Assembly (NCBI GenBank): GCA_009694245.1
Contig: SHVO01000010.1
Coordinates: 1 to 38,795 of the forward strand
Source: Rhodospirillaceae bacterium
GTDB lineage: Bacteria; Pseudomonadota; Alphaproteobacteria; Rhodospirillales; Rhodospirillaceae
Length of the DNA: 38,795 bases
Direction of reading: 5' to 3'
Shown here: one piece after another, positions 6,263 through 16,569 of the stretch
How the letters are laid out: each line of letters opens with the position of its first letter
Numbering within the stretch: position 1 is the first letter of the stretch
Program-made: the position numbers and the translations under genes
The notes under the pieces: generated by a model
Databases searched by the model: none
Told to the model about the DNA's origin: nothing
Seen by the model: the letters and a program-made list of their open reading frames with translations, nothing else

Positions 6263-8305
6263 TTGTCCGACGACAAACCGTCCGCCGAGTCCAATCTGAG
6301 CTTGGCCGCCGATTTTCCGGCAGCCGGCCATGATCAGTGGTTGAGGCTGGTTGATAAGGTTCTAGCCGGCGCGCCCTTCGAAAAGAAACTGCTCTCGCGC
6401 ACTTACGACGGTCTTGGCATCCAGCCCCTTTACACCCGCGCCGACTGGAATGCTGCGGGCGACCCCTCAGGACTTCCGGGCGGCGTTCCCTTCACACGCG
6501 GCGGGCGCGTGCTCGGCACTTCCGTCGATGGCTGGGACATCCGCCAGAGCCACCGCCATCCCGATCCGACGACCGTCAATACCGAGATACTTAACGACCT
6601 GGAACGCGGCGTCGCCTCGATTGTACTTGTGGTCGATCCGAATGGCGAAAACGGCACGGCCGTTCGCACCGCCCACGATCTGGATAGGGCTTTACAGGGC
6701 GTTCAGCTGGACCTCGCGCCGGTCGTGTTGCAGGCAACCGGTGCGTCACTGGCAGCATCCGTGCTCTTGATGAACCTTCTCGACCAACGCCGCGTCAAAG
6801 CCTTTGCCGGAAACTTCGGCCTGGATGTATTGGGCGAACTTGCCGTTTCCGGAAAATTGGCCGCCGACGTTGAGACCGAACTCGCGCGCATGGCCGATGC
6901 CGCTGCCCATGTAGCGGCGATTTTTCCTAAAGCGCGCGCCGTCAATATCAGAACCGTCGTCTTCCATTCCGCCGGTGCCGCCGACGCTCAAGAACTTGGC
7001 TGCGCGATGGCATCGGGCGTCGAATATCTGCGGGTCATGACGGCTGCCGGTTTAGACATCGATTCGGCTTGCGGTCAGATCGCCTTCACGGCCGCAGTCG
7101 ATGCGGATTTCTTTATGAGCATCGCTAAAGTCCGCGCGCTCCGAAAATTATGGTCGCGGGTCGCCGAGGCCTGTGGTGCCGGGCTCGAAAACCGCACCGC
7201 GCCGATCACCGCCTGCAGCGCACCGCGCATGATGAGCAAACGCGATCCCTGGGTAAACGTGCTGCGAACAACGGTCGCCTGCTTTGCCGCGGGCGTGGCC
7301 GGGGCCGATGCGATCACCGTGCTACCCTTCGATGCCGCGATTGGGCTGCCCGGCGATCTTGGCCGGCGGATCGCCCGCAATACCCAGATCGTGCTCCAGG
7401 AAGAATCAAGCCTCGCCCGCGTGGTCGACCCCGCGGGCGGCGCTTGGATGTTCGAGCGCCTGACCGACGAGCTGGCGGAAAAGGCCTGGGCTTTTTTCCA
7501 GGAGATCGAAAAACAAGGCGGCATGGCCAAGGCGCTGGCCGTAGGTTTCGTCGCCGGCGAAATTGCCAAAGTCCATGCCGAACGTGCCAAGAACATCGGC
7601 AAACGTAAGGACGTCATCACCGGCGTCAGTGAATTCCCCAATATTCACGAAGCGACATTCGCGGCCGTCAGGGCCGCGGCCACGCGGCCGGCCCGACCCA
7701 GCGGGGCGGTACCGCCACTGCCCGTGCCCGGAAAGGGAAAATTCACCGCGGCCCTGGCAAAGGCGGCGGCCGGAGGCGCCAATATCGCGGCCCTCATGAA
7801 GGCCTGTAGCGGGACCAAACCCGCCACGCTCGGAAATCCCCTGCCCAACCTTCGCCTCGCCGAAGGCTTTGAGCAACTCCGCGATGCCAGTGACGAATTC
7901 AAGGCGACCTATGGCGGCTGGCCGGCGATCTTTCTGGCCAACATCGGCACCGTCGCCGACTTTACCGGCCGCGCCGCATTCGCCAAAAACTTCTTCGAAG
8001 CCGGCGGAATCGAGGCGATTCCCGGAGCTGGGGGGGCGGAAGTTGCCGCCATCGTTCAGGATTTCAAGGGCAGCGCTGCGAGTTTTGCAGTCCTCTGCGG
8101 CACCGACGCGTTGTATGCTGGCCCCGGGGCAGCGATCGCCAAAGCGCTGAAGGATGCCGGTGCCGCGGTGGTTTATCTGGCCGGGCGCGGCGGCGATCAG
8201 GAAGCGGCCTTGCGCGCCGCCGGGGTCGATGAGTTCATTTTCATCGGCTGCGACGCCAAGGCGATACTTACGAGTGCCCACCAGCGCCTTGCTGCCGGCC
8301 GGTGA
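6263..8305 (+). CDS. mutA: Methylmalonyl-CoA mutase small (beta) subunit
   Basis: Partner of MutB in interconverting (R)-methylmalonyl-CoA and succinyl-CoA, used to dispose of propionyl-CoA. 680 residues from TTG 6263, chosen because AAGAGGGA lies seven bases before it and the protein then opens like known MutA proteins (SDDKPSAESNLSLAADFP); the frame stays open upstream to 6083 but that part overlaps the methyltransferase. Residues about 20-540 form the mutase barrel (WLRLVDKVLAGAPFEKKL, TYDGLGIQPLYTRADW). The last 120 residues are a cobalamin-domain relic: no Asp-x-His-x-x-Gly, so this subunit should not bind B12, as is normal for MutA. Heads the operon mutA-mutB-meaB. Confidence 0.93.
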   Translation: MSDDKPSAESNLSLAADFPAAGHDQWLRLVDKVLAGAPFEKKLLSRTYDGLGIQPLYTRADWNAAGDPSGLPGGVPFTRGGRVLGTSVDGWDIRQSHRHPDPTTVNTEILNDLERGVASIVLVVDPNGENGTAVRTAHDLDRALQGVQLDLAPVVLQATGASLAASVLLMNLLDQRRVKAFAGNFGLDVLGELAVSGKLAADVETELARMADAAAHVAAIFPKARAVNIRTVVFHSAGAADAQELGCAMASGVEYLRVMTAAGLDIDSACGQIAFTAAVDADFFMSIAKVRALRKLWSRVAEACGAGLENRTAPITACSAPRMMSKRDPWVNVLRTTVACFAAGVAGADAITVLPFDAAIGLPGDLGRRIARNTQIVLQEESSLARVVDPAGGAWMFERLTDELAEKAWAFFQEIEKQGGMAKALAVGFVAGEIAKVHAERAKNIGKRKDVITGVSEFPNIHEATFAAVRAAATRPARPSGAVPPLPVPGKGKFTAALAKAAAGGANIAALMKACSGTKPATLGNPLPNLRLAEGFEQLRDASDEFKATYGGWPAIFLANIGTVADFTGRAAFAKNFFEAGGIEAIPGAGGAEVAAIVQDFKGSAASFAVLCGTDALYAGPGAAIAKALKDAGAAVVYLAGRGGDQEAALRAAGVDEFIFIGCDAKAILTSAHQRLAAGR

Positions 8306-8321
8306 ATAATTGAGATAACCC

Positions 8322-10523
8322 ATGAACAAGGTCAGCGCAAAAATCCCTAACTTCGCCGAGGTGGGTCTCGCGTCCACCTCCAACTCGGGACGCATCAACC
8401 CCGGTGAATGGCGGGCCAAAGCCGAGGCCGCGGCCGGGGCAAGCCTGAAGGATCTCGCCTGGCAGACGCCCGAAGGCATCGCCGTGAAACCGCTGTTCAC
8501 GGTCGACGACCTCGCGGACCTCGACTTCCTGGACACACGCCCTGGCATGGCGCCGTTCCTGCGCGGACCGTACCCGACGATGTACGTCACCCAGCCCTGG
8601 ACCATTCGCCAATACGCCGGCTTCTCCACGGCCGAAGACTCCAACGCCTTCTACCGTCGCAACCTGGCGGCCGGCCAAAAGGGGCTTTCAGTCGCTTTCG
8701 ACCTCGCCACCCATCGCGGTTACGACAGCGATCATCCGCGCGTGGTCAGCGACGTCGGCATGGCCGGCGTAGCGATCGATTCGATTCTCGACATGCGCAC
8801 GCTGTTCGACGGCATCCCGCTTGACCAGATGAGCGTATCGATGACGATGAATGGCGCGGTCTTACCCGTACTGGCGCTCTACATCGTCGCGGCCGAGGAA
8901 CAGGGTGTTGCGCCGGCGCAGCTTTCCGGAACTATTCAGAACGACATTCTGAAAGAATTCATGGTGCGCAATACCTACATCTTCCCGCCCGCCTCGAGTA
9001 TGCGGATCATCTCGGACATCTTCGCGTATACCTCGAAGAATATGCCCAAGTACAATTCGATTTCGATTTCCGGCTACCACATGCAGGAAGCCGGCGCGAC
9101 CGCCGACTTGGAGCTGGCCTATACCTTGGCCGACGGCGTCGAATACGCGCGGGCCGGCATCAAGACCGGCCTCGACATCGACGCCTTTGCGCCGCGCGTG
9201 AGCTTTTTCTGGGCCATCGGCATGAATTTCTACATGGAAGTGGCCAAGATGCGCGCGGCGCGCATGTTGTGGGCCAAGCTGATCAAGCAGTTCAATCCCA
9301 AGAGCGACAAGTCCCTCAACCTGCGCACCCACTGCCAGACCTCAGGCTGGAGCCTCACGGCGCAGGACGTTTACAACAACGTCGTGCGGACATGCGTCGA
9401 GGCCATGGCGGCGACCCAAGGCCATACCCAATCGCTGCACACTAATGCCCTTGACGAGGCCCTGGCATTGCCGACGGACTTCTCCGCCCGTATCGCGCGT
9501 AACACGCAGTTATTTATTCAGCAGGAGACCGGCACGACTCGCAGCGTCGATCCCTGGGGTGGCAGCTACTATGTCGAACGTCTGACCTATGAACTGGCCA
9601 ACCGCGCCTGGAACCACATTCAGGAAGTCGAAAGCCTCGGCGGCATGGCCAAGGCGATCGAGGCGGGCATTCCCAAGCTGCGCATCGAGGAGGCCGCAGC
9701 TCGCACTCAGGCGCGCATCGACTCGGGTCGCCAGACCGTCGTAGGCGTGAATAAATACAAGCTCGATAGCAAAGAGAACATCGACGTCCTCAAAGTCGAC
9801 AATAGCGCGGTACGTGGCCTGCAGCTGGAGAAGCTCAAGCGCCTTCGCGCCGGACGAAATGGGGCGTCCAGCAAGGCAGCACTGGAAGCGCTCACCGAGG
9901 CCGCGCAATCGGGCACGGGCAACCTTCTTGAACTGGCGGTGAACGCTGCCCGGGCGCAAGCGACGGTCGGTGAAATTACTCAGGCGCTGGAAAAGGTCTA
10001 CGGACGGCATGTTGCGGAAATCAAATCCATCTCGGGCGTGTACCGCAAGGAAGTAGGAACGGGGTCGGCAGCCGTGAATCAGGTCATGAAGATGGTGGAA
10101 GCTTTCGCCGAGAAAGAAGGCCGCCGCCCGCGCATTCTCGTCGCCAAGATGGGACAAGATGGCCACGATCGCGGCCAAAAGGTGATCGCTTCGGCCTTTG
10201 CCGATCTCGGCTTCGATGTCGATATCGGCCCGTTGTTCCAGACGCCGGCAGAGGCGGCCAAACAGGCCGTCGAGAACGACGTACATATCATTGGCGCGTC
10301 GTCGTTGGCGGCGGGACACCTGACACTTGTGCCCGCACTTAAGGCGGAGCTGAAAAGGCTCGGCCGCGACGACATCATGGTGGTCGTGGGCGGCGTGGTT
10401 CCACCCCAGGACTTCGACGAATTGTATAAGGCCGGCGCCGCCGCAATTTTCCCGCCGGGCACGGTCATCAGCGAAGCGGCCATCGGCCTCCTGCAGAAAC
10501 TGAACGAGACCCTCGGTCATTAA
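8322..10523 (+). CDS. mutB: Methylmalonyl-CoA mutase large (alpha) subunit, catalytic
   Basis: Adenosylcobalamin-dependent catalytic subunit that rearranges methylmalonyl-CoA to succinyl-CoA. 733 residues, the usual size. The barrel domain carries [20 protein letters not shown] and [16 protein letters not shown]; the C-terminal cobalamin domain carries [10 protein letters not shown] with the Co-ligand His at 615, then [14 protein letters not shown] and [12 protein letters not shown]. All key features of an active enzyme are present. Starts 16 bases after mutA and is followed 9 bases on by meaB, so the three form one operon. The epimerase gene needed to supply the right stereoisomer is not in this window. 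Confidence 0.97.
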   Translation: MNKVSAKIPNFAEVGLASTSNSGRINPGEWRAKAEAAAGASLKDLAWQTPEGIAVKPLFTVDDLADLDFLDTRPGMAPFLRGPYPTMYVTQPWTIRQYAGFSTAEDSNAFYRRNLAAGQKGLSVAFDLATHRGYDSDHPRVVSDVGMAGVAIDSILDMRTLFDGIPLDQMSVSMTMNGAVLPVLALYIVAAEEQGVAPAQLSGTIQNDILKEFMVRNTYIFPPASSMRIISDIFAYTSKNMPKYNSISISGYHMQEAGATADLELAYTLADGVEYARAGIKTGLDIDAFAPRVSFFWAIGMNFYMEVAKMRAARMLWAKLIKQFNPKSDKSLNLRTHCQTSGWSLTAQDVYNNVVRTCVEAMAATQGHTQSLHTNALDEALALPTDFSARIARNTQLFIQQETGTTRSVDPWGGSYYVERLTYELANRAWNHIQEVESLGGMAKAIEAGIPKLRIEEAAARTQARIDSGRQTVVGVNKYKLDSKENIDVLKVDNSAVRGLQLEKLKRLRAGRNGASSKAALEALTEAAQSGTGNLLELAVNAARAQATVGEITQALEKVYGRHVAEIKSISGVYRKEVGTGSAAVNQVMKMVEAFAEKEGRRPRILVAKMGQDGHDRGQKVIASAFADLGFDVDIGPLFQTPAEAAKQAVENDVHIIGASSLAAGHLTLVPALKAELKRLGRDDIMVVVGGVVPPQDFDELYKAGAAAIFPPGTVISEAAIGLLQKLNETLGH

Positions 10524-10532
10524 GGCGATTCT

Positions 10533-11549
10533 TTGCCCGCCAGCCAAGCCAAACGACCCAAGCCCCGCGCCACCCTGACGGCAGCCGCATATGCCAAAGG
10601 TGTGCTCAACGGCGATCGCGCGCTCCTCGCCCAGGCCATCACCCTGATTGAATCCCGCCATCCGGATCATCAGAAGTTGGCGCAAGAAATGCTGTTCAAG
10701 CTGCTGCCACAAACGGGCAACAGCCTGCGTATCGGCATCAGCGGGCTTCCAGGCGCCGGCAAGAGCACTTTCATCGACACCTTCGGAACCATGCTGACCG
10801 CCGAAGGGCACAAAGTCGCGGTCCTCGCCGTCGACCCGACATCCTCGCGCACCGGCGGCAGTATCCTCGGCGACAAGACGCGCATGGCGCGGTTGGCGAT
10901 CGACGCCAATGCCTTCATTCGCCCCTCGCCGACCGGCGGAACACTGGGCGGTGTCGCACGCGCGACGCGCGAGGCGATCTTGGTGTGCGAGGCCGCCGAT
11001 TTCGACATCATCCTGGTGGAGACCGTCGGCGTCGGCCAAAGCGAGATCACGGTCTCGGAAATGGTCGATTTTTTCCTGGTGCTGATGATCGCCGGCGGCG
11101 GCGATGAGCTGCAGGGCATTAAGAAAGGTGTTCTTGAGATCGCCGACATGATCGCCGTGACCAAGGCCGACGGCGACAACGCCACCCGCGCCAAGCTGAC
11201 GGCGGCGGACTATCAGCACGCCTTGCGCATTATCACACCGGCAAGCCCGACCTGGACCCCGCCGGTTGTCACGGTGAGTGCCATGCTGAACCAAGGGCTC
11301 GATACGCTCTGGGAGAAAATCCAGGACCACCGCCGACTCATGACCGAGAGCGGCGAACGCGCGGCCAAGCGCAAGGCGCAGATGATCCGCTGGATGTGGG
11401 CGATGGTCGAGGACCGGCTGATGACACAACTGAAATCCGCGCCCAAGGTCAAAGCCCTGGTGCCGGGGATTGAAAAGGATGTCGGCGCCGGCAAGCTCAC
11501 GCCCGCGCTGGCCGTGGAACAGATACTGAAAGCCTTCGGCACGCCCTGA
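10533..11549 (+). CDS. meaB: Methylmalonyl-CoA mutase-associated GTPase MeaB
   Basis: G3E-family GTPase that gates cobalamin loading of the mutase and protects it from inactivation. 338 residues from TTG 10533, 9 bases after the mutB stop with AAGGCG just before it; no better start exists. P-loop GLPGAGKST at 71-79, [19 protein letters not shown] (switch region), [10 protein letters not shown] (Walker B and switch), and TKADGDN as the guanine-specificity motif. The C-terminal 80 residues form the family's helical dimerisation region. Its position directly after mutB makes the partner clear. Also called ArgK in older records; no kinase role for arginine is implied. Confidence 0.96.
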   Translation: MPASQAKRPKPRATLTAAAYAKGVLNGDRALLAQAITLIESRHPDHQKLAQEMLFKLLPQTGNSLRIGISGLPGAGKSTFIDTFGTMLTAEGHKVAVLAVDPTSSRTGGSILGDKTRMARLAIDANAFIRPSPTGGTLGGVARATREAILVCEAADFDIILVETVGVGQSEITVSEMVDFFLVLMIAGGGDELQGIKKGVLEIADMIAVTKADGDNATRAKLTAADYQHALRIITPASPTWTPPVVTVSAMLNQGLDTLWEKIQDHRRLMTESGERAAKRKAQMIRWMWAMVEDRLMTQLKSAPKVKALVPGIEKDVGAGKLTPALAVEQILKAFGTP

Positions 11550-11586
11550 GCGTGGGCTGCCGTAATACCGAACAAGGGGAATTCAC

Positions 11587-12846
11587 ATGTTGAACCGTTC
11601 CATCTACGCCGCTTTTCTGGTCGCGGGTTTTGCCGCCAGCCCGGCCATGGCCGCGAACGATGCCGGACTTATCGCGCGCGCCCGGGCCATCCAGGACAAG
11701 GTCATTGCCATCGACACCCACGTCGATATTCCGGCTGACTTCTCGACCGATGCCTACGACATGATGAAGCCGGGCCCGCGCGGCCAGCTGGTCCACCTGC
11801 CGACCATGATCAGCGGTGGCCTGGACGCACCCTTCCTGATCGTCTACGTCGGTCAGGGTGAGCGCAATACCGCGGGCTATGCCCGGGCGCTCGCCGACGC
11901 CTTCGGGAAATTCGCGGCGATTCACAAGCTCACCGAGCAGTTGTACCCCGACAAGATCGGCCTGGCCCTGACCGCCGCCGACGTCCGGCGCATTCACGCT
12001 TCGGGCCGAAAGGTCGCGCTGATCGGTGTCGAGAATGGCTATCCCATCGGTAAGGACTTGCGTTTGCTCGGTCAGTTCTACGATTACGGCGCGCGCTATT
12101 TTGGCCTGACGCACAACGGCCACAACGACCTCGGGGATTCCGCCCAGCCCGACCAGCGCCGCAAGGAACCGGCCGCCGAATGGAACGGCATCTCGCCCCT
12201 TGGCAAGCAGGTGGTCGCGCGACTCAATGCGCTTGGGATCATGGTCGATGTCTCGCACTCCTCCGACAAGGCGACTATGGATATGATAGCGGCCTCGACG
12301 GCCCCGGTGATCGCTAGCCATTCGGCGGCCAAGGGCGTCAATGATCATGCCCGCAATCTCAGCGACGCGGCGCTTGAGGGCATCAAACGCACCGGCGGCG
12401 TCGTGCAAATCGTGGCTTTTGACCCTTACTTGCGTCCCGTGCCGGCGGCGAAGACCGAGGCCATTGCCACGCTCAATAAGGAAATCGGGACCGATCAGCC
12501 GGGGAGTTTTCAGAAGCTCGCCCCGGAGCAGATCAAAGCCTTCGACGCCAGAATGGCGGAAATTCATGGCAAGTGGCCCCGCGCCAATGTCAAGGATTTG
12601 GTTGACCATATCGACTACGCGGTAAAAAAGATCGGCATCGATTACGTCGGTATCTCCTCGGATTTCAACGGCGGCGGCGGCATCGACGGCTGGAGCAATG
12701 CCGGCGAGACGTTCAACGTAACCGTCGAGCTGGTCCGGCGCGGCTATAGCGAAGAACAGATCGGAAAGATTTGGGGCGGCAATTTGCTCCGCGTGATGGC
12801 GGCGACCGAGCGTCATGCCGCCGATCTGAAGTCCGGCAAGAAATAG
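11587..12846 (+). CDS. Secreted membrane-dipeptidase-type (M19) metallopeptidase
   Basis: Zinc-dependent dipeptidase of the renal-dipeptidase family, probably periplasmic. 419 residues; residues 1-22 are a signal peptide (AGFAASPAMA then AND). Zn ligands are visible in IDTHVDIP (H45, D47) and GVENGY (E149), with further His residues in VDVSHSSD and ASHSAAKG; FGLTHNGHND and GISSDFNGGGG are family signatures. ATG 11587 is preceded by AAGGGGA. It follows meaB by 37 bases on the same strand and may be co-transcribed, but a functional link to propionate metabolism is not evident. Substrate specificity (L,L or L,D dipeptides) cannot be read from the sequence. Confidence 0.92.
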   Translation: MLNRSIYAAFLVAGFAASPAMAANDAGLIARARAIQDKVIAIDTHVDIPADFSTDAYDMMKPGPRGQLVHLPTMISGGLDAPFLIVYVGQGERNTAGYARALADAFGKFAAIHKLTEQLYPDKIGLALTAADVRRIHASGRKVALIGVENGYPIGKDLRLLGQFYDYGARYFGLTHNGHNDLGDSAQPDQRRKEPAAEWNGISPLGKQVVARLNALGIMVDVSHSSDKATMDMIAASTAPVIASHSAAKGVNDHARNLSDAALEGIKRTGGVVQIVAFDPYLRPVPAAKTEAIATLNKEIGTDQPGSFQKLAPEQIKAFDARMAEIHGKWPRANVKDLVDHIDYAVKKIGIDYVGISSDFNGGGGIDGWSNAGETFNVTVELVRRGYSEEQIGKIWGGNLLRVMAATERHAADLKSGKK

Positions 12847-12855
12847 GCGGCGAAC

Positions 12856-13701
12856 CTATTTTTCCGCGAGGATGCCGTACAATTCGGGACGGCGGTCGCG
12901 AAAGAATCCGAAGGCGGCGCGGTTGCGGCGGACTTCGTCGAAGTCGAAATCGGCGGTGATCACCCCTTGGTCGGAGCGTCCCATCTCCGCGACTTTGTCG
13001 CCGCGGTGATTGGCGATAAACGACGAGCCGTAGAACACCTGGCCGTGTTCGTTGCCGATGCGGTTCGCCGCCACCACCGGCACAACGTTGGACACGGCGT
13101 GGCCGATCATGGCCCGCTGCCACAAGTCTTTCGTGTCGAGCGCGGTGTTGTCGGGTTCGGAACCGATGGCGGTCGGATAGAATAGGATATCGGCGCCCAT
13201 GAGCATCAGGGCCCGCGCGGTTTCCGGAAACCATTGGTCCCAGCAGATGCCGACGCCGATTTTTCCGAACTTTGTCGCCCAGACCTTGAAACCGGTATTC
13301 CCCGGGCGGAAGTAGAACTTTTCCTCGTAGCCCGGGCCATCGGGAATGTGACTTTTGCGGTAGACGCCGAGCACACTGCCGTCGGCATCGATCATCGCCA
13401 GGCTGTTGTAAAAGTGCTGGCCGTCCCGCTCGAAGATAGAAGCCGGGATGGCGACACCGAGTTTCTTAGCGACCACCGCGAGCTTCAATACAACCGGATG
13501 GCTCAAGGCGGGAAAGGCGTTATCGAAGTGCCTTTCCTTCTCCTCGCGGCAAAAATAGTGTCCCTGCAAAAGTTCCGGGGGCAGGATCACCTGCGCCCCG
13601 TCCTTTGCCGCCTCGGCGACAAAACCGGCGATGCGCTCGATATTCTCCGCCATGTCTTCGGAAAAGGCGCATTGGATGGCCGCGACTTTGACCGTGCTCA
13701 T
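12856..13701 (-). CDS. aguB: N-carbamoylputrescine amidase
   Basis: Hydrolyses N-carbamoylputrescine to putrescine, CO2 and ammonia. 281 residues, a single nitrilase-superfamily domain with the Glu-Lys-Cys triad: E43 in PPELLQGHYF, K116 in YRKSHIPDGPGY, C153 in GICWDQWFPE. The segments around these residues and TKDLWQRAMIGHA are specific to the AguB branch rather than to general nitrilases. The gene follows aguA by 15 bases on the same strand, which fixes the pathway. It converges with the dipeptidase gene, 9 bases apart. Confidence 0.95.
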   Translation of the reverse strand: MSTVKVAAIQCAFSEDMAENIERIAGFVAEAAKDGAQVILPPELLQGHYFCREEKERHFDNAFPALSHPVVLKLAVVAKKLGVAIPASIFERDGQHFYNSLAMIDADGSVLGVYRKSHIPDGPGYEEKFYFRPGNTGFKVWATKFGKIGVGICWDQWFPETARALMLMGADILFYPTAIGSEPDNTALDTKDLWQRAMIGHAVSNVVPVVAANRIGNEHGQVFYGSSFIANHRGDKVAEMGRSDQGVITADFDFDEVRRNRAAFGFFRDRRPELYGILAEK

Positions 13702-13716
13702 TTATGCTTATCCCTC

Positions 13717-14766
13717 TTAGGGAAGAGGCTGCTGTTGGGTGATGCAGTGGAACGAGCCGCCGCCGGTTATAACATGTCGGGCCGGCAAACCCACCGTGCG
13801 GCGTCCCGGAAATGCCTGGGCGATCGCCGCCACCGCCGCGTCGTCGGTGGCGCTGCCGTAGAGGGGCACGACCACCGCGGTATTGCCGATATAGAAGTTC
13901 ATGGAGCTCGCGGGAATCACCTCGCCGTCGGCGTTCTCGATGCGCCCGGGTGACGGCACTCGCACAATCTCCAACTTTCGGCCGCCCAGGTCAGTGGCTC
14001 TCGTAAGGTCGGCGATGATCGCCTTTAGAGCGTCGCGGTTGGGATCGTCGGCCCCCGCCGGCTCCATGCACATCACCACACCCGGCGCGATGAAGCGGGC
14101 GATATTGTCGACATGGCCGTCGGTATGGTCGTTGATAAGGCCATCGCCGAGCCAAATGAGTTTTTCGATTCCCAGCGAGGCTTGCAGCCGAGCCTCGATC
14201 TCGCCCTGGCTGAGGCCGGGGTTACGGTTGGGATTGAGGAGGCACTGGCGGGTCGTCAAACATGTGCCCTGACCGTCGACATCGATTGATCCGCCCTCCA
14301 GGACCCAGCGATTGACCGTAGCGGACACGCCGGCGCGCCCGGCGACAAATGCCGCAACGCCTTCGTCGCCTTCGAGCACGTATTTGCCGCCCCAGCCGTT
14401 GAAGGTAAAACACGCCGCGGTGAGCTTCCCCGAGGATCTGACGAAGATCGGCGCGGTATCACGCAACCAGATGTCGCCGAATACCGCCGGAACGATCTCC
14501 GCGCCCGTACCGGCGAGCGCCAGTTTGGCCGACGCTACGGATTGATCGCCGCAGGCGAGAATCCTGAGCGCCTCGCCGCCGGCCGATCCCGGTTGAGTCC
14601 TGCCCTTTTCATCGACACCGGCGATGGCCCGGAACAAGGCCGCCACTTCGGCGCGCGCCGGTTCCAGGTCTTCAGGCCAAAGATCGGCGTGGCTCGGCCA
14701 GGCCGACCAGACGGCGCTGTGGGGCTCCCACTCGCCAGGCTGCGATGGAGTGTTCGGCGTTTTCAT
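13717..14766 (-). CDS. aguA: Agmatine deiminase
   Basis: Converts agmatine to N-carbamoylputrescine and ammonia. 349 residues of the peptidyl-arginine-deiminase fold. Opens with the family pattern PGEWEPHSAVWSAWPSHADLWP; WLRDTAPIFV and FNGWGGKY line the active site; NDHTDGHVDN supplies catalytic His and Asp; the nucleophile is C341 in SFHCITQQQP at the very C-terminus. Full length. First gene of the pair aguA-aguB. No arginine decarboxylase is in the window, so agmatine is supplied from elsewhere or taken up. Confidence 0.96.
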   Translation of the reverse strand: MKTPNTPSQPGEWEPHSAVWSAWPSHADLWPEDLEPARAEVAALFRAIAGVDEKGRTQPGSAGGEALRILACGDQSVASAKLALAGTGAEIVPAVFGDIWLRDTAPIFVRSSGKLTAACFTFNGWGGKYVLEGDEGVAAFVAGRAGVSATVNRWVLEGGSIDVDGQGTCLTTRQCLLNPNRNPGLSQGEIEARLQASLGIEKLIWLGDGLINDHTDGHVDNIARFIAPGVVMCMEPAGADDPNRDALKAIIADLTRATDLGGRKLEIVRVPSPGRIENADGEVIPASSMNFYIGNTAVVVPLYGSATDDAAVAAIAQAFPGRRTVGLPARHVITGGGSFHCITQQQPLP

Positions 14767-14861
14767 GCCCGGTGATCTACTGGCTCATGCATCGGCGCGC
14801 AATGAGGGATTCGTGAAAATCAGACATCCGGTGTGGCGCGTAACGCGGTGTATAAGGGTCC

Positions 14862-15839
14862 ATGTCCTCGGGAGACCTCACGGCCGACCGCCGCTTTGCA
14901 TACGCCCAGCTGCTGCGGCGCGACGGTGACGCGGCCGCCGCGGCCGAGGTCCTGGCCCAGACCATTGAGCTGGTCCCCAATTGGCCTGAGGGCCGGTTCG
15001 CGCTCGCCGAAACTTTGGCCGAAGCCGGGCGTAAATACGACGCCATTCCAGCCTATGAGGCCTACCTGGCGCTCGACCCCGCCGACTTCATGGGCGCGGC
15101 GGTGAAACTTGCGTTGCTGACCAAGGCCACGCCCGACACCCTGCCCGAGGCTTACCTCCGCCGTCTGTTCGACGAATACGCGCCGCGTTTTGAGAAGGCG
15201 CTGATCGAAAAGCTTCACTACCGCGCGCCGCAGATTATCCGCGCCGCCCTCGACAAGGCGCGGGCGGTGGGCACATTTGCGCGGGCATTCGACTTGGGCT
15301 GCGGTACCGGCCTGGCCGGCGCGGCCCTTCGCGATCGCGTAGCCTGGCTCGGCGGCGTCGACCTGTCGGCAGCCATGATCAAGGGCGCCGAAGACAAGAA
15401 GATTTACGATCAGCTCGGCGTCGGCGACATGGTCGACGCTCTAGATGCGCTTAGTGCTCCGTGCGAGTTGATCGTCGCCGCGGACGTGCTGACTTACGTC
15501 GGCGACCTTACCGGCGTATTTGCCGCCGTGCAGCGATGCCTTGCGCCCGGCGGCCTCTTCGCCTTTACCGTCCAACGTCACGATGGCGACGGCTTTGCTC
15601 TCGGCCAGGAACACCGCTTCAGCCACGGCCAGAGCTATATCGAAACCCTCGCGGCGCGGCGGGGCTTCGCGGTCGCGCTGATGGACGCGGCCGTCAGCCG
15701 GAAGGAGAAGGGCGTCGATGTCCCGGGCCTTGTCGTGGTGTTGCGCGGGGCCAAGGCGTGGCGGCCCCCGGGAGCCCGGCGCTACCGATCTCCTCACGAG
15801 GCCATGGTCCCCGATCTCAGTGGTGCACTTGCGACCTGA
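14862..15839 (+). CDS. TPR-containing SAM-dependent methyltransferase
   Basis: 325 residues. Residues about 8-75 hold two tetratricopeptide-like helical repeats (FAYAQLLRRDGDAAAAAEVL and RFALAETLAEAGRKYDAIPA). Residues about 110-300 are a class I methyltransferase: the stretch YLRRLFDEYAPRFEKALIEK, motif I FDLGCGTGLAGAALRD, acidic residue in GVDLSAAMI, then AADVLTYVGDL and LAPGGLFAFTVQ. This arrangement is common in alphaproteobacterial proteins of unknown substrate. The last 30 residues after GLVVVLRG are basic and Pro-rich and have no clear counterpart. It is divergent from aguA, with 95 bases between. Confidence 0.85.
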   Translation: MSSGDLTADRRFAYAQLLRRDGDAAAAAEVLAQTIELVPNWPEGRFALAETLAEAGRKYDAIPAYEAYLALDPADFMGAAVKLALLTKATPDTLPEAYLRRLFDEYAPRFEKALIEKLHYRAPQIIRAALDKARAVGTFARAFDLGCGTGLAGAALRDRVAWLGGVDLSAAMIKGAEDKKIYDQLGVGDMVDALDALSAPCELIVAADVLTYVGDLTGVFAAVQRCLAPGGLFAFTVQRHDGDGFALGQEHRFSHGQSYIETLAARRGFAVALMDAAVSRKEKGVDVPGLVVVLRGAKAWRPPGARRYRSPHEAMVPDLSGALAT

Positions 15840-15963
15840 ATTCGCACAGGAAAATGCCGCCCGAATTGCCAGGGACGGACCCAAAGGGTATTCTGACGCC
15901 CCAAGCCGGGTTCGATCCGGGAAACTTGCGGCTTAAAGTCTTATCCATCCAGGGAGAAGTTTC

Positions 15964-16425
15964 ATGTCACTTACAAAGATAAAGAAAATCAGTTTGCGGT
16001 GGATCGCCTGCGCAGCGGTCGTCGGTCTGTGCGCCGGCTTCGGCTCATTTCCGGCATTTGCCCAAAGCCGGGACTTTGCCGAGACATCTATTGCTAAAGA
16101 CACGCGAATATTTGAGCTGCGCACTTACATTGCCGCGCCGGGAAAATTGGATCGCTTGCACAAGCGCTTCCGCGATCATGTGCAGGCCCTGTTTGTGAAA
16201 CACGGCATGACCCCCGTCGCGTTCTGGGCGCCCATAGACCAACCCAACACCTTGGTCTACGTGCTGGCGTTTCCCAGCATTGAAGCAAAAGACAAGGCTT
16301 GGGCCGAATTTGGCAAAGATCCGGAATGGGTAAAAGTCAGGAACGAGTCGGAACCCGATGGCTCGTTGGTAGCCAAAATCGACCGCATGTTTATGAAAGC
16401 GGCCGACTACTCGCAGCTGAAATAG
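15964..16425 (+). CDS. Exported NIPSNAP-family protein
   Basis: 153 residues. Residues 1-34 form a signal peptide (KKISLRW, hydrophobic core, FPAFAQS), so the protein is periplasmic. The mature part is one NIPSNAP ferredoxin-like domain: IFELRTYIAAPGKLDRLHKR, then FVKHGMTPVAFW, LVYVLAFPS and AKDKAWAEFGKDPEWVKV. ATG 15964 has AGGGAGAA at a good distance. Bacterial NIPSNAP proteins have no agreed function; some are linked to small-molecule binding or ring cleavage. Probably a single-gene unit, ending in a hairpin-rich region. Confidence 0.88.
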   Translation: MSLTKIKKISLRWIACAAVVGLCAGFGSFPAFAQSRDFAETSIAKDTRIFELRTYIAAPGKLDRLHKRFRDHVQALFVKHGMTPVAFWAPIDQPNTLVYVLAFPSIEAKDKAWAEFGKDPEWVKVRNESEPDGSLVAKIDRMFMKAADYSQLK

Positions 16426-16569
16426 GTTTTCAAGGGGACCCGTCCGCTTCAATGCGTTCGCCTGAGGATGGGGGTTGCGGTGATGGTGTGGACGGCGCCC
16501 GTACCGGCATCTGACTCGTGAGAGCTGTGCCAAGATGGTCGTCGTTAGGCAAACATCTGGGCATTAATT

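Noticed and set aside
7406-8644. Long leftward open frame opposite mutA and the start of mutB
   Set aside because: Shadow of the strong third-position GC bias of the mutase genes; no family features.
9510-11429. Long leftward open frame (639 codons) opposite mutB and meaB
   Set aside because: It has no recognisable motif, is rich in His, Arg, Gly and Asp as expected for the reverse of GC-rich coding DNA, and lies opposite two certain genes.
11497-12816. Leftward open frame of 439 codons opposite the dipeptidase
   Set aside because: The rightward M19 dipeptidase with signal peptide and zinc ligands is clearly the real gene.
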